Source of the DNA: Arthrobacter ipis
Lineage (GTDB): Bacteria; Actinomycetota; Actinomycetes; Actinomycetales; Micrococcaceae
Direction of reading: 5' to 3'
Length of the DNA: 64,000 nucleotides
Assembly: GCF_014694315.1 (NCBI RefSeq)
Contig: NZ_JAAOXD010000004.1
Coordinates: 547,377-611,376 of the forward strand
A program made the translations under genes and the position numbers. Numbering within the stretch: the first letter of the stretch is position 1; every line of letters begins with the position of its first letter. This document shows positions 1 through 9,640 of this stretch, in pieces. The notes under the pieces were generated by a model. It was given only the letters and a program-made list of their open reading frames with translations, did no database searches and was not told the origin of the DNA.

Positions 1-259
1 ACGCGGCGTCCGACGCCGCACTGAGAATCATCGTGTCCACGTCCAGTTGATGCAGGAGGTCAAGGCCCGAGGCGTCCGGCAGGTAGACGTCCAGCAGCAC
101 CAGGTCCGGGCGCAGGCTGTGGATGGACTGAAGCGCCAATGACGCCGAACCCGCCGGGGGCAGCGCCAGGAACCCGGCCACGGAATCCACATAGGCGGCG
201 TGGAGCTTGGCGACGTGGAAGTCGTCATCCACGATCAGCACCCTGAAATCCTCAGACAT
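1..259 (-). CDS. Response regulator of citrate-type two-component system (5' part only)
   Basis: N-terminal 86 residues of a CheY-like receiver, cut by the left window edge. It starts at the ATG ending at 259 and reads MSEDFRVLIVDDDFHVAKLH, then LRPDLVLLDVYLPDASGLDLL. The acidic pocket (IVDDD) and the phospho-acceptor Asp in LLDVYLP are intact. The gene lies 41 nt downstream of a CitA/DcuS-like kinase on the same strand, so it is probably the CitB/DctR-type partner, which normally adds a C-terminal helix-turn-helix (outside the window). The likely target is the divergent CitMHS transporter. Receiver identity is clear; the output domain cannot be seen. Confidence 0.9.
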   Translation of the reverse strand, partial: MSEDFRVLIVDDDFHVAKLHAAYVDSVAGFLALPPAGSASLALQSIHSLRPDLVLLDVYLPDASGLDLLHQLDVDTMILSAASDAA

Positions 260-300
260 CCTCGTCCTTCCGTCCGGTATTCATCGTCTTTGCACGCCCG

Positions 301-2010
301 TCAGTCTTTGCGCGCCGTGGTGGTGCCCGGCAGCGTGGCCATGAACACCGCACCGGGTCCGCCGGCGTTGCCGGGTTCGAGCACCGTGACGTCGCCCCCG
401 CGCCGCCGCGCCAGCTGCCGCGCCAACGCCAGGCCCAAGCCCTGGCCACCGGCGCGGCCCTGTCCCTGGAGAGCGCTGCCGGCCGCCGTCGTGAACCCCT
501 CGGCGAACACCGCCTCGGGGTTGCCGCCGTCGGGCAGCCCGTCGCCGGAATCCGCGACGACGACGTGCAGGGTGCCGCCGCCGTCGCCCTCGTTGTCCAG
601 CAGCTCAAGCTCCACCCACCGCTCGGCGGCTGTGCCGGCCACCGCCGCGTTGACCGCGTTATCGATCAGGTTTCCGAGCACCGTGGTAACGTCCTGCGGC
701 TCCGTCACCTGGCCCCGCACCAGCGTTTCCGGCCCGATCCGCAACGATACGCCCCGCTCGTCGGCCTCCACGCCCTTGGCGCCGATGAAGGCCTGGAGAT
801 ACGGGTCCTGCAACAGTTCGGCCTGGTCTACGGGGAACTTCAGCGGGCCTGTGGCGGCGAGCCGCTCAAGGTAATTGCGCGCCTGCTGGTGCTGGCCGAT
901 GCTCATGAACCCGGCGATCGTGTGCAGCTGGTTGGCGAACTCGTGCCGCTGCGCACGCAGCGCGGTGGACATGGTGCCCACGGCGTCGAGCTGGCGGGTC
1001 AGGTGCTGGAGCTCGGTGCGGTCACGGAGCATGACCACCCAGCCCAGGTCTTCGCGGCGGTGCAGCGCCTTCCGCGCGCTGGCCACGAGGACCTGCTCGC
1101 CCGCAACCAGTTCCGCGGCCTCGCCCTCACGGGCGTCGGGCAGAGTGAGGGCCCTGAGTCGGGCCGGTACCGGGGCGTCCTGCCAGAGCTGGCCGGAAAG
1201 GTCGGGCTGGCCAAGGAGGCGCTGGGCCGCGGCGTTGAACACGCTGATCCGGCCGTCAGCGGAGATGCCCACAACCCCCTCGTCGACCCCTTCCAGGACC
1301 GCCACCTGGTCGTGCACCAGCGCGCCGATTTCCTCCGGTTCCAGGCCGAGCGTGAGCCGCTGCAGCCGGCGGCGGAGAAGGAACGACGCCAGGACACCGG
1401 CGGCCAGCGAGCCGGCCGCGGTCAGTACGATCGGCACGATGTCCCGGGCCAGGCTCTGGCCAATGGACTCGGTTGAATAGCCGACGCTGACCTCGCCCAC
1501 CACAGCACCCGACCCGGAACCCGACCCGGAACCCGGCGCAAAAACAGGTACCTTCGCCCCGGCCGACGGGCCCAGCGTGCCGGTGTTGCGGGTGGTCACC
1601 TCGCGGCCGGCAAGCGCTTCGGACGGGTCCGTACTTACGCGCTCGCCCAGCCGGTCGGCGTCGGGGTGGGCCAGCCGCAGCCCCGTTTCGTCGGTGATCA
1701 CGACGAACAGGGCCCCGGTTCTGGCCCGGGCGCCCTCGGCCACCGCCATGAGCGGCCCGGCCTTCAGTTGTGCGGGCGGGGGAGTGCCGGGCTGCCGGCT
1801 GATGGCCTGCACGTTGGCGCGGACCGACGGGTCCGAGGCCACGGTCCGGGCCAGGGTCAGCGCCTGGTTTTCAGCCTCGCGGCCCAGCCGTTCGAACGTC
1901 AGCCACGCATGCACCGCGCCGCTCAGGAGCACAACGAGGAGCACCACGCCCAGCTGCAGGAGCAACGTCTGGGTGGAGAACCTGAGCGGAAGCCTGCCGG
2001 CGGGGCTCAT
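301..2010 (-). CDS. Sensor histidine kinase, CitA/DcuS family
   Basis: A 569-residue membrane sensor kinase. TM1 is about residues 15-37, an extracytoplasmic sensor (about 40-188) follows with an odd SGSGSGSG run at 161-168, TM2 is about 191-213, then a PAS-like region (about 235-330), a DcuS-type H-box RHEFANQLHT with His356, and a HATPase domain with a GDGLP G-box near the C-terminus. The family senses citrate, malate or related acids. The ATG at 2010 was chosen because AAGGAG lies just upstream; an in-frame extension to 2175 has no ribosome site. The receiver gene follows 41 nt later. Divergence from CitMHS points to a citrate-class ligand, which is inference. Confidence 0.92.
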   Translation of the reverse strand: MSPAGRLPLRFSTQTLLLQLGVVLLVVLLSGAVHAWLTFERLGREAENQALTLARTVASDPSVRANVQAISRQPGTPPPAQLKAGPLMAVAEGARARTGALFVVITDETGLRLAHPDADRLGERVSTDPSEALAGREVTTRNTGTLGPSAGAKVPVFAPGSGSGSGSGAVVGEVSVGYSTESIGQSLARDIVPIVLTAAGSLAAGVLASFLLRRRLQRLTLGLEPEEIGALVHDQVAVLEGVDEGVVGISADGRISVFNAAAQRLLGQPDLSGQLWQDAPVPARLRALTLPDAREGEAAELVAGEQVLVASARKALHRREDLGWVVMLRDRTELQHLTRQLDAVGTMSTALRAQRHEFANQLHTIAGFMSIGQHQQARNYLERLAATGPLKFPVDQAELLQDPYLQAFIGAKGVEADERGVSLRIGPETLVRGQVTEPQDVTTVLGNLIDNAVNAAVAGTAAERWVELELLDNEGDGGGTLHVVVADSGDGLPDGGNPEAVFAEGFTTAAGSALQGQGRAGGQGLGLALARQLARRRGGDVTVLEPGNAGGPGAVFMATLPGTTTARKD

Positions 2011-2160
2011 GATGGCACTCCTTCGTGGGTTGGGGGAGCTGCGGGGCGGTTTTGGGCCGGCAGCGGGGCGTGTGAGCAGAATGAGCAAAATGCTCCCAAT
2101 AAGCAGTATGCCAATCAATTGAGCCAAAGGCACTGCCGTGACCGGGGCCACTCTAACGTC

Positions 2161-2176
2161 TGTAGTACGCATCACA
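2161..2176. promoter_or_regulatory. Weak CRP-like half site in kinase/citM divergent region
   Basis: TGTAG-N6-TCACA lies 36 nt before the transporter start in the 201-nt divergent region (2011-2211). The right half is perfect and the left half poor (3/5). The 11-mer CGCATCACACC recurs before the MHS transporter at 18232. A CRP/GlxR or CitB-type role is inference. Confidence 0.3.
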
Positions 2177-2211
2177 CCGGGGTGGTGCTGTTCACTTAGA
2201 AGGAGCCGGCT

Positions 2212-3702
2212 GTGCTGGTATTACTTGGATTCGCCATGATCGCGGTTTTCATGGTGCTGATCATGACGAAGAAGTTGACGCCAGTGCTGGCGCTGATCAT
2301 CGTCCCCACCATTTTCGGTCTGTTCGCAGGCGCCGGCCTCGGCATCGGTGACATGGTCATGGACTCAATGAAGTCCATGACCTCCACCGCCGCACTGCTG
2401 ATGTTCGCCATCATCTACTTCGGCCTGATGATCGACGTCGGACTGTTCGATCCGCTGGTCCGGTTCATTCTGCGCAAGCTCGGCAATGACCCGGCCAAGG
2501 TGGTCCTGGGCACCGCGCTCCTGGCCGCTGCCGTGTCGCTCGACGGCGACGGCTCCACCACCTTCATCCTCACCACGGCCGCCATGCTTCCGATCTACCT
2601 CCGCCTGAAGATGAGCCCTGTGGTCCTCACCTGTGTGGCCGGCCTGGCCAACGGCACCATGAACATCGTGCCTTGGGGCGGCCCCACCGCCCGCGCCGCC
2701 AGCGCCCTGAAGATCGACGTCAACGAGGTCTTCGTCCCCATGATTCCGTCGCTGATCGCCGGCCTCGCCGTCGTCCTGGTCTTCGCCTGGGTGCTGGGCC
2801 TGCAGGAACGCAACCGCCTCCGCACCACGCAGCCGGAAATCTGGGGCGTGCCCAACACTGCTGAAGGGTTCGACGGCGGAGCTCCCGCCGGCGGCGGCCG
2901 CACCGGTTTCGGCCGCGGTGGTTCGGGCCGCGCTACCGCACCTGTTCCCGCAACCGGCGGCCCCGCCGTCGGCGGTTCCTCCGACGGTTCGTCGGTTGCA
3001 GTCCTGGAACGCACCGAGACCCTGGTTGTTGACAGCGACACCGCCATGGCGGACACCGCATTGGACCCCAACCGCAAGACCCTGCGCCCCAAGCTGCAGT
3101 GGTTCAACCTGGCCCTCACCGTCGCCGTCATGGGCATGCTCATCGCGGACCTCGTGCCGCTGCCGTACGTCTTCATGGTTGGCTCGGCCATCGCCCTGCT
3201 GGTGAATTTCCCGCACGTCAAGGACCAGGGCGCCCAGCTCGTGGCCCACGCACCTTCGATCGTCGCCGTCGTCAGCATGGTCATGGCCGCCGCAGTCCTC
3301 ACCGGCGTCCTGACCGGCACCGGCATGGTTGAGGCCATGTCCGCGTGGCTGGTGCAGATCATCCCGTCCAGCATGGGTCCGTTCATGGCCGTCATCACCG
3401 GCGTGCTCAGCATCCCTATGACGTTCTTCATGAGCAACGACGCCTTCTACTTCGGCGTGCTGCCCGTCCTGAGCGAGACCGCCGCCCACTACGGCATCAG
3501 CGGGGCAGAGATGGCCCGTGCCTCCATCACCGGCCAGCCGTTCCACATGCAGAGCCCGCTGGTTCCCGCCATCCTGCTCCTGGTCTCCCTGGCCAAGGTG
3601 GACCTGGGCGACCACCACAAGAAGGTCCTCTGGAGGAGCGCAGTAGTAGCCCTCGTCATGCTGGCAGTAGCAGTCCTGACCGGAGCCATCGGCATCCACT
3701 AG
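2212..3702 (+). CDS. CitMHS family citrate/metal symporter
   Basis: A 496-residue polytopic protein of the CitMHS family, which brings in citrate complexed with a divalent metal together with protons. The N-terminal half is strongly hydrophobic with the family segments SLDGDGSTTFILTTAAMLP and NGTMNIVPWGGPTARAASAL; the second half carries IPMTFFMSNDAFYFGVLPVL. Between them, about residues 222-285, is a long Gly/Ala/Ser-rich, poorly conserved cytoplasmic loop. The GTG start at 2212 has an excellent AGAAGGAG site 7 nt upstream. It is transcribed away from the CitA-like kinase, its probable regulator. The metal ion preference cannot be read from the sequence. Confidence 0.93.
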   Translation: MLVLLGFAMIAVFMVLIMTKKLTPVLALIIVPTIFGLFAGAGLGIGDMVMDSMKSMTSTAALLMFAIIYFGLMIDVGLFDPLVRFILRKLGNDPAKVVLGTALLAAAVSLDGDGSTTFILTTAAMLPIYLRLKMSPVVLTCVAGLANGTMNIVPWGGPTARAASALKIDVNEVFVPMIPSLIAGLAVVLVFAWVLGLQERNRLRTTQPEIWGVPNTAEGFDGGAPAGGGRTGFGRGGSGRATAPVPATGGPAVGGSSDGSSVAVLERTETLVVDSDTAMADTALDPNRKTLRPKLQWFNLALTVAVMGMLIADLVPLPYVFMVGSAIALLVNFPHVKDQGAQLVAHAPSIVAVVSMVMAAAVLTGVLTGTGMVEAMSAWLVQIIPSSMGPFMAVITGVLSIPMTFFMSNDAFYFGVLPVLSETAAHYGISGAEMARASITGQPFHMQSPLVPAILLLVSLAKVDLGDHHKKVLWRSAVVALVMLAVAVLTGAIGIH

Positions 3703-3740
3703 AAGGCCGAGAAACACCACCGGTACCAAAATAATAGGAA

Positions 3741-3784
3741 GCAGAGTGCGGAAGAGATTTCCGCGCTCTGCTCTTCTTTGTCTT
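3741..3784 (+). terminator. Rho-independent terminator after citrate transporter
   Basis: Arms GCAGAGTGCGG (3741-3751) and CCGCGCTCTGC (3761-3771) pair with one mismatch around a 9-nt loop and are followed by the T-rich tract TCTTCTTTGTCTTG. It ends the transporter transcript. Confidence 0.8.
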
Positions 3785-3993
3785 GTTGCCGGGTAAACGC
3801 CCTGCCAAGAGAGGCACATCGGTATCGGGACGGACATCCGGAAGCGTGCGTCAAAGCGAGGAACGAGCAGCACGCGGAGGATCGTCCGGCCTGAGGCCGG
3901 AAGGCGACCACTACCGCCGAGCGAGTGCGGAGTGGCAGGGCAACGTGACAGTAGACTAGTCCGGAAACCCATTCCGAACTTGCAGGGAGATCC
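3785..3993 (+). other. Intergenic region before gatC
   Basis: No gene is seen. A -10-like TAGACT lies at 3952-3957 without a clear -35, followed by a leader of about 30 nt with the ribosome site GGGAG before gatC. A short palindrome, GGCCTGAGGCC, sits at 3889-3899. Confidence 0.4.
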
Positions 3994-4290
3994 ATGGCTG
4001 CGATCAACCGTGACGACGTCGCGCACCTAGCGCGGCTTGCGCACATTGAGATGAGTGCTGAAGAGCTGGACAGGATGGCCGGCGAACTTGCCGTCATCGT
4101 AGACGCGGTGAAATCCGTGAGTGAGGCCGCAGGTGACGGTGTTCCCGCAACTTCGCACCCGATTCCGCTGAGCAACGTGTTCCGCGAGGATGTGGTGGGC
4201 CACACTTTCACCGCCGAGCAGGCACTCTCCGGCGCTCCGGACTCGGACGCAGACCGCTTCAAGGTCCCGGCAATCCTGGATGAGGACTAG
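3994..4290 (+). CDS. gatC: Asp/Glu-tRNA amidotransferase subunit C
   Basis: A 98-residue GatC, the small subunit that clamps GatA to GatB. The complex converts Glu-tRNA(Gln) and/or Asp-tRNA(Asn) to the amide form. The start INRDDVAHLARLAHIEMSAEEL and the C-terminal FREDVVGHTFTAEQAL are typical. Length is normal. A GGGAG site precedes the ATG. It begins the gatC-gatA-gatB operon, with 3 nt to gatA. Confidence 0.97.
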   Translation: MAAINRDDVAHLARLAHIEMSAEELDRMAGELAVIVDAVKSVSEAAGDGVPATSHPIPLSNVFREDVVGHTFTAEQALSGAPDSDADRFKVPAILDED

Positions 4291-4293
4291 AAC

Positions 4294-5877
4294 ATGACTG
4301 AAACCAACAGCACGGAACTCATCCGTCTGTCCGCAGCCCAGCTGGCCGCGAAGCTTGCCGCCCGCGAGGTAACCGCCGTCGAGGTCACCCAGGCGCACCT
4401 GGACCGCATCGCCGCCGTCGACGGCGGAGAACGCGGCGTCAACGCGTTTCTGCACGTCAACACGGAGGAAGCACTCGCCGTCGCCGCCGAGGTGGACGCC
4501 ATCCGCGCAGCTGGCGGACAGGCCGCCGAGGAGCTGCACGAGCTCGCCGGCGTACCGATCGCCGTCAAGGACCTCATCGTCACCATCGGCCAGCCCACCA
4601 CGGCCGGCTCCAAGATCCTCGAAGGCTGGCACAGCCCGTACGACGCCACCGTCGTCAAGAAGCTGCGCGCCGCGAAGATGCCGATCCTGGGCAAGACCAA
4701 CCTGGACGAGTTCGCCATGGGCTCCTCCACCGAGCACTCGGCCTTCGGCCCCACCCGCAACCCGTGGGACCTGGACCGCATCCCAGGCGGTTCGGGTGGC
4801 GGGTCGGCAGCCGCCGTCGCAGCCTTCGAAGCGCCGCTGGCCCTCGGCACGGACACCGGCGGATCCATCCGCCAGCCCGGCGCCGTCACCGGCACCGTGG
4901 GCGTCAAGCCCACCTACGGCGGCGTGTCCCGCTACGGCGCCATCGCCATGGCGTCCTCCCTGGACCAGATCGGCCCCGTCTCCCGCACCGTCCTGGACTC
5001 GGCTTTGCTGCAGCAGGTCATCGGCGGCCACGACCCGCACGACTCCACCTCCCTGCCCGACCCGCTGGGCGACCTTGTGGCCGCGGCGCGCCTCGGCAAC
5101 GTGGACGGCATGAAGATCGGCATCATCAAGGAGCTCCATGGCGAGGGCTACCAGGCCGGCGTCGAGAACCGCTTTAACGAATCCCTCGAGCTGCTGAAGG
5201 AGGCGGGCGCGGAGATCGTTGAGGTGTCCTGCCCCAACTTCCAGTACGCGCTGGGCGCCTACTACCTGATCATGCCGTCCGAGGCCTCCTCCAACCTGGC
5301 CAAGTTCGACGGCGTGCGCTACGGCCTGCGGGTGCTCCCCGAGGAGCCGCCGCTGACCATCGAGCGTGTCATGGGCGCCACCCGCGCCGCCGGATTCGGC
5401 GATGAGGTCAAGCGCCGCATCATCCTTGGCACGTACGCGCTGTCCGCCGGCTACTACGACGCCTACTACGGCTCCGCCCAGAAGGTGCGCACGCTCATCC
5501 AGCACGACTTCGACGCTGCCTTCGAAAAGGCCGACGTCCTGATTTCCCCTACGGCGCCCACCACGGCGTTCAAGCTGGGCGAGAAGCTGGACGACCCGCT
5601 GGCCATGTACCTCAACGACGTCGCCACCATCCCCGCCAACATGGCCGGCGTCCCCGGCCTGTCCCTGCCCGGCGGCCTGGCCGACGAGGACGGACTGCCT
5701 GTCGGCATCCAGTTGCTGGCACCGGCTCGCGAGGACGCCCGCCTCTACCGGGTGGGCGCTGTCCTGGAATCCCTGCTGGAAGCGAAATGGGGCGGCCCGC
5801 TGCTGGACAAGGCCCCCGAACTGGCTAGCCCGGTGGTTGAGCACGTCGAAACCTTCGAAACCCAGGAGGCAAAATAA
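4294..5877 (+). CDS. gatA: Asp/Glu-tRNA amidotransferase subunit A
   Basis: A 527-residue amidase-signature enzyme that releases ammonia from glutamine for GatB. The Ser-cisSer-Lys triad is visible as Lys92 ([11 protein letters not shown]), Ser167 ([14 protein letters not shown]) and Ser191 ([12 protein letters not shown]), with the spacing known from other GatA proteins. It follows gatC by 3 nt and its TAA shares one base with the ATG of gatB, so the three subunits are translationally coupled. Confidence 0.97.
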   Translation: MTETNSTELIRLSAAQLAAKLAAREVTAVEVTQAHLDRIAAVDGGERGVNAFLHVNTEEALAVAAEVDAIRAAGGQAAEELHELAGVPIAVKDLIVTIGQPTTAGSKILEGWHSPYDATVVKKLRAAKMPILGKTNLDEFAMGSSTEHSAFGPTRNPWDLDRIPGGSGGGSAAAVAAFEAPLALGTDTGGSIRQPGAVTGTVGVKPTYGGVSRYGAIAMASSLDQIGPVSRTVLDSALLQQVIGGHDPHDSTSLPDPLGDLVAAARLGNVDGMKIGIIKELHGEGYQAGVENRFNESLELLKEAGAEIVEVSCPNFQYALGAYYLIMPSEASSNLAKFDGVRYGLRVLPEEPPLTIERVMGATRAAGFGDEVKRRIILGTYALSAGYYDAYYGSAQKVRTLIQHDFDAAFEKADVLISPTAPTTAFKLGEKLDDPLAMYLNDVATIPANMAGVPGLSLPGGLADEDGLPVGIQLLAPAREDARLYRVGAVLESLLEAKWGGPLLDKAPELASPVVEHVETFETQEAK

Positions 5878-7385
5878 TGAGCACCGATGCAACCCTGAGC
5901 TTCGAAGAAGCCATGGAGAAGTACGACCCCGTCCTGGGGTTCGAGGTCCACGTTGAACTCAACACGAAGACCAAAATGTTCTCCTCCGCGCCCAACGTGT
6001 TCGGCGACGAGCCCAACACCAACGTCAACGAGGTGGACCTGGGCATGCCCGGCGTCCTGCCGGTGGTGAACAAGACCGCGGTGGAGTCCTCCATCAAGAT
6101 CGGCCTGGCGCTGAACTGCAAGATCGCCGAGTCCTGCCGCTTCGCCCGAAAGAACTACTTTTACCCGGACACCCCCAAGAACTTCCAGACGTCCCAGTAC
6201 GACGAGCCGATCGCGTACGACGGATACCTGGACATCGAGCTCGAGGACGGCACCGTGTTCCGCGTCGAGATCGAACGCGCGCACATGGAGGAGGACGCCG
6301 GCAAGCTGACCCACCTCGGCGGCTCGGCCGGACGCATCCAGGGCGCCGAATACTCGCTGGTTGACTACAACCGTGCAGGCGTTCCGCTCGTCGAGATCGT
6401 CACCAAGCCGATCGAGGGAGCCGGTTCCCGCGCCCCCGAGCTCGCCAAGGCCTATGTGGCCGCCGTGCGTGAAATCGTCAAGAACCTCGGCGTCTCGGAC
6501 GCCAAGATGGAGCGCGGCAACGTCCGCTGCGACGCCAACGTCTCGCTGCGTCCGCACGGCCGCGAACGCTTCGGCATCCGCTCCGAGACGAAGAACGTGA
6601 ACTCGCTGCGCGCCGTCGAACACGCCGTCCGCTACGAGATCCAGCGCCACGCCGCCGTCCTGGACTCCGGCGAGCCGGTTATCCAGGAAACGCGCCACTG
6701 GCACGAGGACACGCGCACGACGACGTCGGGCCGGGCAAAGTCCGACGCCGACGACTACCGCTACTTCCCGGAGCCGGACCTGGTTCCCGTGGTTCCCTCC
6801 CGGGAATGGGTGGAGGAGATCCGCCAGACGCTGCCCGAGCCGCCAGCTGAGCGCCGCAAGCGGCTGAAGCAGGACTGGGGCTACTCGGACCTGGAGTTCC
6901 GCGACGTCGTCAACGCCGGCGTGCTGGACGAGATCGAGGAAACCATCACCGCCGGCGCGACGGCTTCCGTGGCCCGCAAGTGGTGGATGGGCGAGATCGT
7001 GGGCCGCGCCAAGAACGCCGACGTCGACCCCGGCCAGCTGGGCGTCACGCCGGCCACCATCGTGGAACTCAGCAAGATGGTGGAAGCGGGCAAGATCAAC
7101 AACAAGATGGCCTCCGCGGTGCTGGACGGCGTCCTCGCCGGCGAAGGCACCCCGGCTGAGGTAGTCGAGAAGCGCGGCCTCGCCGTGGTGTCCGACGACG
7201 GCCCGCTCCTGGAAGCCATCGATGCAGCCCTGGCCGCTCAGCCCGACGTCGCGGAGAAGATCCGCGGCGGCAAGGTGCAGGCCATCGGCGCCATCGTGGG
7301 CGGCGTCATGAAGGCCACCCGCGGCCAGGCAGACGCCGGACGCGTGCGCGAGCTGATCCTGGAGAAGCTCGGCGTGACCGCCTGA
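5877..7385 (+). CDS. gatB: Asp/Glu-tRNA amidotransferase subunit B
   Basis: A 502-residue GatB, the tRNA-binding kinase/transamidase subunit. The N-terminus contains [17 protein letters not shown] and [11 protein letters not shown]; the middle has [14 protein letters not shown]; the C-terminal GatB/YqeY tail runs from about residue 360 and ends [13 protein letters not shown]. It overlaps gatA by one base (TAATG). A long palindrome 12 nt after the stop probably ends the operon. Confidence 0.97.
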   Translation: MSTDATLSFEEAMEKYDPVLGFEVHVELNTKTKMFSSAPNVFGDEPNTNVNEVDLGMPGVLPVVNKTAVESSIKIGLALNCKIAESCRFARKNYFYPDTPKNFQTSQYDEPIAYDGYLDIELEDGTVFRVEIERAHMEEDAGKLTHLGGSAGRIQGAEYSLVDYNRAGVPLVEIVTKPIEGAGSRAPELAKAYVAAVREIVKNLGVSDAKMERGNVRCDANVSLRPHGRERFGIRSETKNVNSLRAVEHAVRYEIQRHAAVLDSGEPVIQETRHWHEDTRTTTSGRAKSDADDYRYFPEPDLVPVVPSREWVEEIRQTLPEPPAERRKRLKQDWGYSDLEFRDVVNAGVLDEIEETITAGATASVARKWWMGEIVGRAKNADVDPGQLGVTPATIVELSKMVEAGKINNKMASAVLDGVLAGEGTPAEVVEKRGLAVVSDDGPLLEAIDAALAAQPDVAEKIRGGKVQAIGAIVGGVMKATRGQADAGRVRELILEKLGVTA

Positions 7386-7396
7386 GTACTCCATCC

Positions 7397-7457
7397 AACT
7401 GGGTCGCAGTTTAACGTCGTTTTGAGTGCTCATAACGACAACAACTGCGACCCAGTT
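7397..7457. repeat. Long intergenic palindrome between gatB and lysR-type gene
   Basis: AACTGGGTCGCAGTT (7397-7411) is the perfect reverse complement of AACTGCGACCCAGTT (7443-7457), with further internal pairing (GTCGTT/AACGAC). It sits between the convergent gatB and LysR genes, where a bidirectional terminator is expected, but has no long T tract. The direct repeat TGGTTTAACC...GGGTTTAACC (7458-7480) follows. It looks like a dispersed repeat of the genus; other copies cannot be checked here. Confidence 0.75.
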
Positions 7458-7475
7458 TGGTTTAACCAGTTGGGT

Positions 7476-8384
7476 TTAACCGTGGCTGAGCCGGGCCATG
7501 ATGTCCTGCAGCGCCTCGCACACCACCCGGACCGAGGCGCGCTTGAGGTTTTCCGGGCGCGCCAGGATATCGATCCGGCGCCGGGTGCTGATCCCGTGCA
7601 GCGGCCGCAGCACAATGTCCGGATTCAGCACCGGCCGCGCAGTGTGGCGCGGCAGCAGGCCGATCACGCTTCCTGATGCGACCAGCGCCGCCACCGTGGA
7701 GTAGTCGTTGATCCGGTGCACGATGTTCAACTCCCGGCTGGAGACCGCGGCGACGGCGGACAGCACGTCCGCGGGGGAGTAGCCGGTGCGGCTGGTCACC
7801 CAAGGTTCGCCGACGACGTCGGACGCCGTCAGCGCCGCCTGACCGGCCAGGCGGTGGCCGGCCGGCAGCGCCACGTCCAGCGGCTCATGGGCCAGCGGTA
7901 TCACCGCCACCCTTTCCTCCGGCCACTTGGGGCTGTGGTCCATCCGGTGCGCCAGCACAAGGTCGTACCGCGCCGTCAGCGCGGGAAAATCCTGCTGCGC
8001 CACGTCCTCGTCAGAGAGCAACACCTTTGGCTTGTCGGGGCCGTCCAGGAGCCGGGCGAGCGGCGCAAACAGCGCCTGCCCCGCGCTGTGGAACCCGCTC
8101 ACCGTCACCGGCGCCACCGTGGAGCCGTGGTACGCGCCGATCGCCATCCGCGCGTCGGCCATGGCGCTGACGACGGCGGCACCGGCATCCGCGAGCACCT
8201 GGCCGGCCTCTGTAAGGACCAGGTTCCGGCCCTCCTTGCGGGTCAGCGGAACCTCAACGCTTTTCTGCAGCTGGGCAAGCTGCTGGGACACGGCGGAGGG
8301 CGTGACGAGCAGGGTGTCGGCGACGGCCTTGACGCTTCCGAGCGCGCCAAGCTCGCGCAGCATTTCGAGCTGGTGGATCTCCAT
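7476..8384 (-). CDS. LysR family transcriptional regulator
   Basis: A 302-residue LysR-type regulator. The N-terminal winged helix (MEIHQLEMLRELGALGSVKA, then TLLVTPSAVSQQLAQLQKSV) is typical, followed by a substrate-binding domain from about residue 90. It is divergent from tdh-kbl with 131 nt between starts and is therefore the likely regulator of threonine breakdown. The direct repeats at 8396-8414 may be its operator. The effector is unknown. Confidence 0.92.
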   Translation of the reverse strand: MEIHQLEMLRELGALGSVKAVADTLLVTPSAVSQQLAQLQKSVEVPLTRKEGRNLVLTEAGQVLADAGAAVVSAMADARMAIGAYHGSTVAPVTVSGFHSAGQALFAPLARLLDGPDKPKVLLSDEDVAQQDFPALTARYDLVLAHRMDHSPKWPEERVAVIPLAHEPLDVALPAGHRLAGQAALTASDVVGEPWVTSRTGYSPADVLSAVAAVSSRELNIVHRINDYSTVAALVASGSVIGLLPRHTARPVLNPDIVLRPLHGISTRRRIDILARPENLKRASVRVVCEALQDIMARLSHG

Positions 8385-8395
8385 GCGCCCATCCT

Positions 8396-8414
8396 ATTCC
8401 TTAGCAATTCCTTA
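8396..8414. promoter_or_regulatory. Candidate operator: ATTCCTTA direct repeat
   Basis: ATTCCTTA occurs at 8396-8403 and again at 8407-8414, an 11-bp period that puts both copies on the same DNA face. It begins 12 nt before the LysR start, in the region divergent from tdh. A short ATCGTCGAT palindrome follows at 8414-8422. A LysR or RNA polymerase contact role is inference. Confidence 0.4.
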
Positions 8415-8515
8415 ATCGTCGATTGAGAAAATTCCCCTTGTGCTAATGGGTCGAAGGTGGCTCTAATGAAGGGAGAATTCCCGCATGCCACCGCATGCCG
8501 AACGTTAGGAAGCCA

Positions 8516-9562
8516 ATGAAGGCCCTCTACAAAGCCGGCGCCCGCGCCGGGTTTGAACTGACAGACCGCCCGGAACCCGAGGCCGGACCCGGCGAGGTCA
8601 AGATCCGCGTGTTCACCACCGGCATCTGCGGCACGGACCTGCACATCCAGTCCTGGGACGCCTGGGCGCAGGGCATCATCGAGGCCCCGCTGATCGCCGG
8701 CCACGAGTTCTACGGCGAGGTGGTGGCTACCGGCGAGGACGTGCGCTACGTCAAGGTGGGCGACCGGGTTTCCGGCGAAGGCCACATCGTCTGCGGGATC
8801 TGCCGCAACTGCCGCGCGGGCCGCCGGCAGATGTGCATTCACACGGTCAGCGTGGGCGTGCAGCGGGACGGGGCGTTTGCCGAATACGTAGTCATTCCGG
8901 AGACGAATGTCTGGGTGCACCAGGACCCGTCCGTCACGCCCGAGCTTGGCGCCATCTTCGACCCCTTCGGCAACGCGGTGCACACCGCCCTGAGTTTCCC
9001 GCTGGTGGGGGAGGACGTGCTAATCACCGGTGCCGGGCCGATCGGCCTCATGGCCATCGCCGTGGCCCGCCACGCCGGCGCCCGCAAGATCGCCATCACC
9101 GACGTCTCGGCCCCGCGGCTGGAGCTGGCCCGGCAGCTCGGCGTGGACCTGGCCATTGACGTCTCCAAGACGCGGGTCCGGGAAGCGCAGCGGGAGCTGG
9201 GCATGCGCGAGGGCTTCGACATCGGACTGGAGATGTCCGGCCACCCCACGGCACTGCCGGAGATGATCGACAACATGAACCACGGCGGCCGCATCGCCAT
9301 GCTGGGCCTTCCCAGCCAGTCCATCGACATCGACTGGGGCAAGGTGGTCACGCACATGCTGACCTTGAAGGGCATCTACGGCCGCGAGATGTTCGAGACC
9401 TGGTACGCCATGAGCGCCATGCTGTCCTCCAGCCCCGCGGTGCACGCCAGCATCTCCGCCGTGGTCACTGACGTGCTGCCGGCCAGCCAGTGGGAGAAGG
9501 GCTTCGAAATCGCGAAGGCTGGCGTCGGCGGCAAAGTGGTGCTCGACTGGTCGGAAATCTGA
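8516..9562 (+). CDS. tdh: L-threonine 3-dehydrogenase
   Basis: A 348-residue zinc-dependent MDR enzyme that oxidises L-threonine to 2-amino-3-ketobutyrate with NAD+. Catalytic zinc ligands: Cys38 in [13 protein letters not shown] and His62-Glu63 in AGHEFYGEV. Structural zinc: Cys93, Cys96, Cys99, Cys107. The Rossmann motif is [13 protein letters not shown]. The ATG at 8516 gives [12 protein letters not shown], matching the family start, with AGGAAG upstream; an ATG at 8495 would add seven atypical residues. kbl follows 78 nt later, completing the threonine-to-glycine route. Confidence 0.95.
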   Translation: MKALYKAGARAGFELTDRPEPEAGPGEVKIRVFTTGICGTDLHIQSWDAWAQGIIEAPLIAGHEFYGEVVATGEDVRYVKVGDRVSGEGHIVCGICRNCRAGRRQMCIHTVSVGVQRDGAFAEYVVIPETNVWVHQDPSVTPELGAIFDPFGNAVHTALSFPLVGEDVLITGAGPIGLMAIAVARHAGARKIAITDVSAPRLELARQLGVDLAIDVSKTRVREAQRELGMREGFDIGLEMSGHPTALPEMIDNMNHGGRIAMLGLPSQSIDIDWGKVVTHMLTLKGIYGREMFETWYAMSAMLSSSPAVHASISAVVTDVLPASQWEKGFEIAKAGVGGKVVLDWSEI

Positions 9563-9640
9563 CCCGCAACCTGGCCCGAAAATCCGGCCCCCTGCCCTTC
9601 CACACCTTTCTGACAGTTTCCCAGCCGAGGAGAACCCGCC

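Noticed and set aside
2365..5892. Long minus-strand open frames opposite citM, gatC and gatA
   Set aside because: They mirror GC-rich codon bias of real plus-strand genes, have His/Arg/Ala/Gly-rich translations and no family resemblance or ribosome sites.
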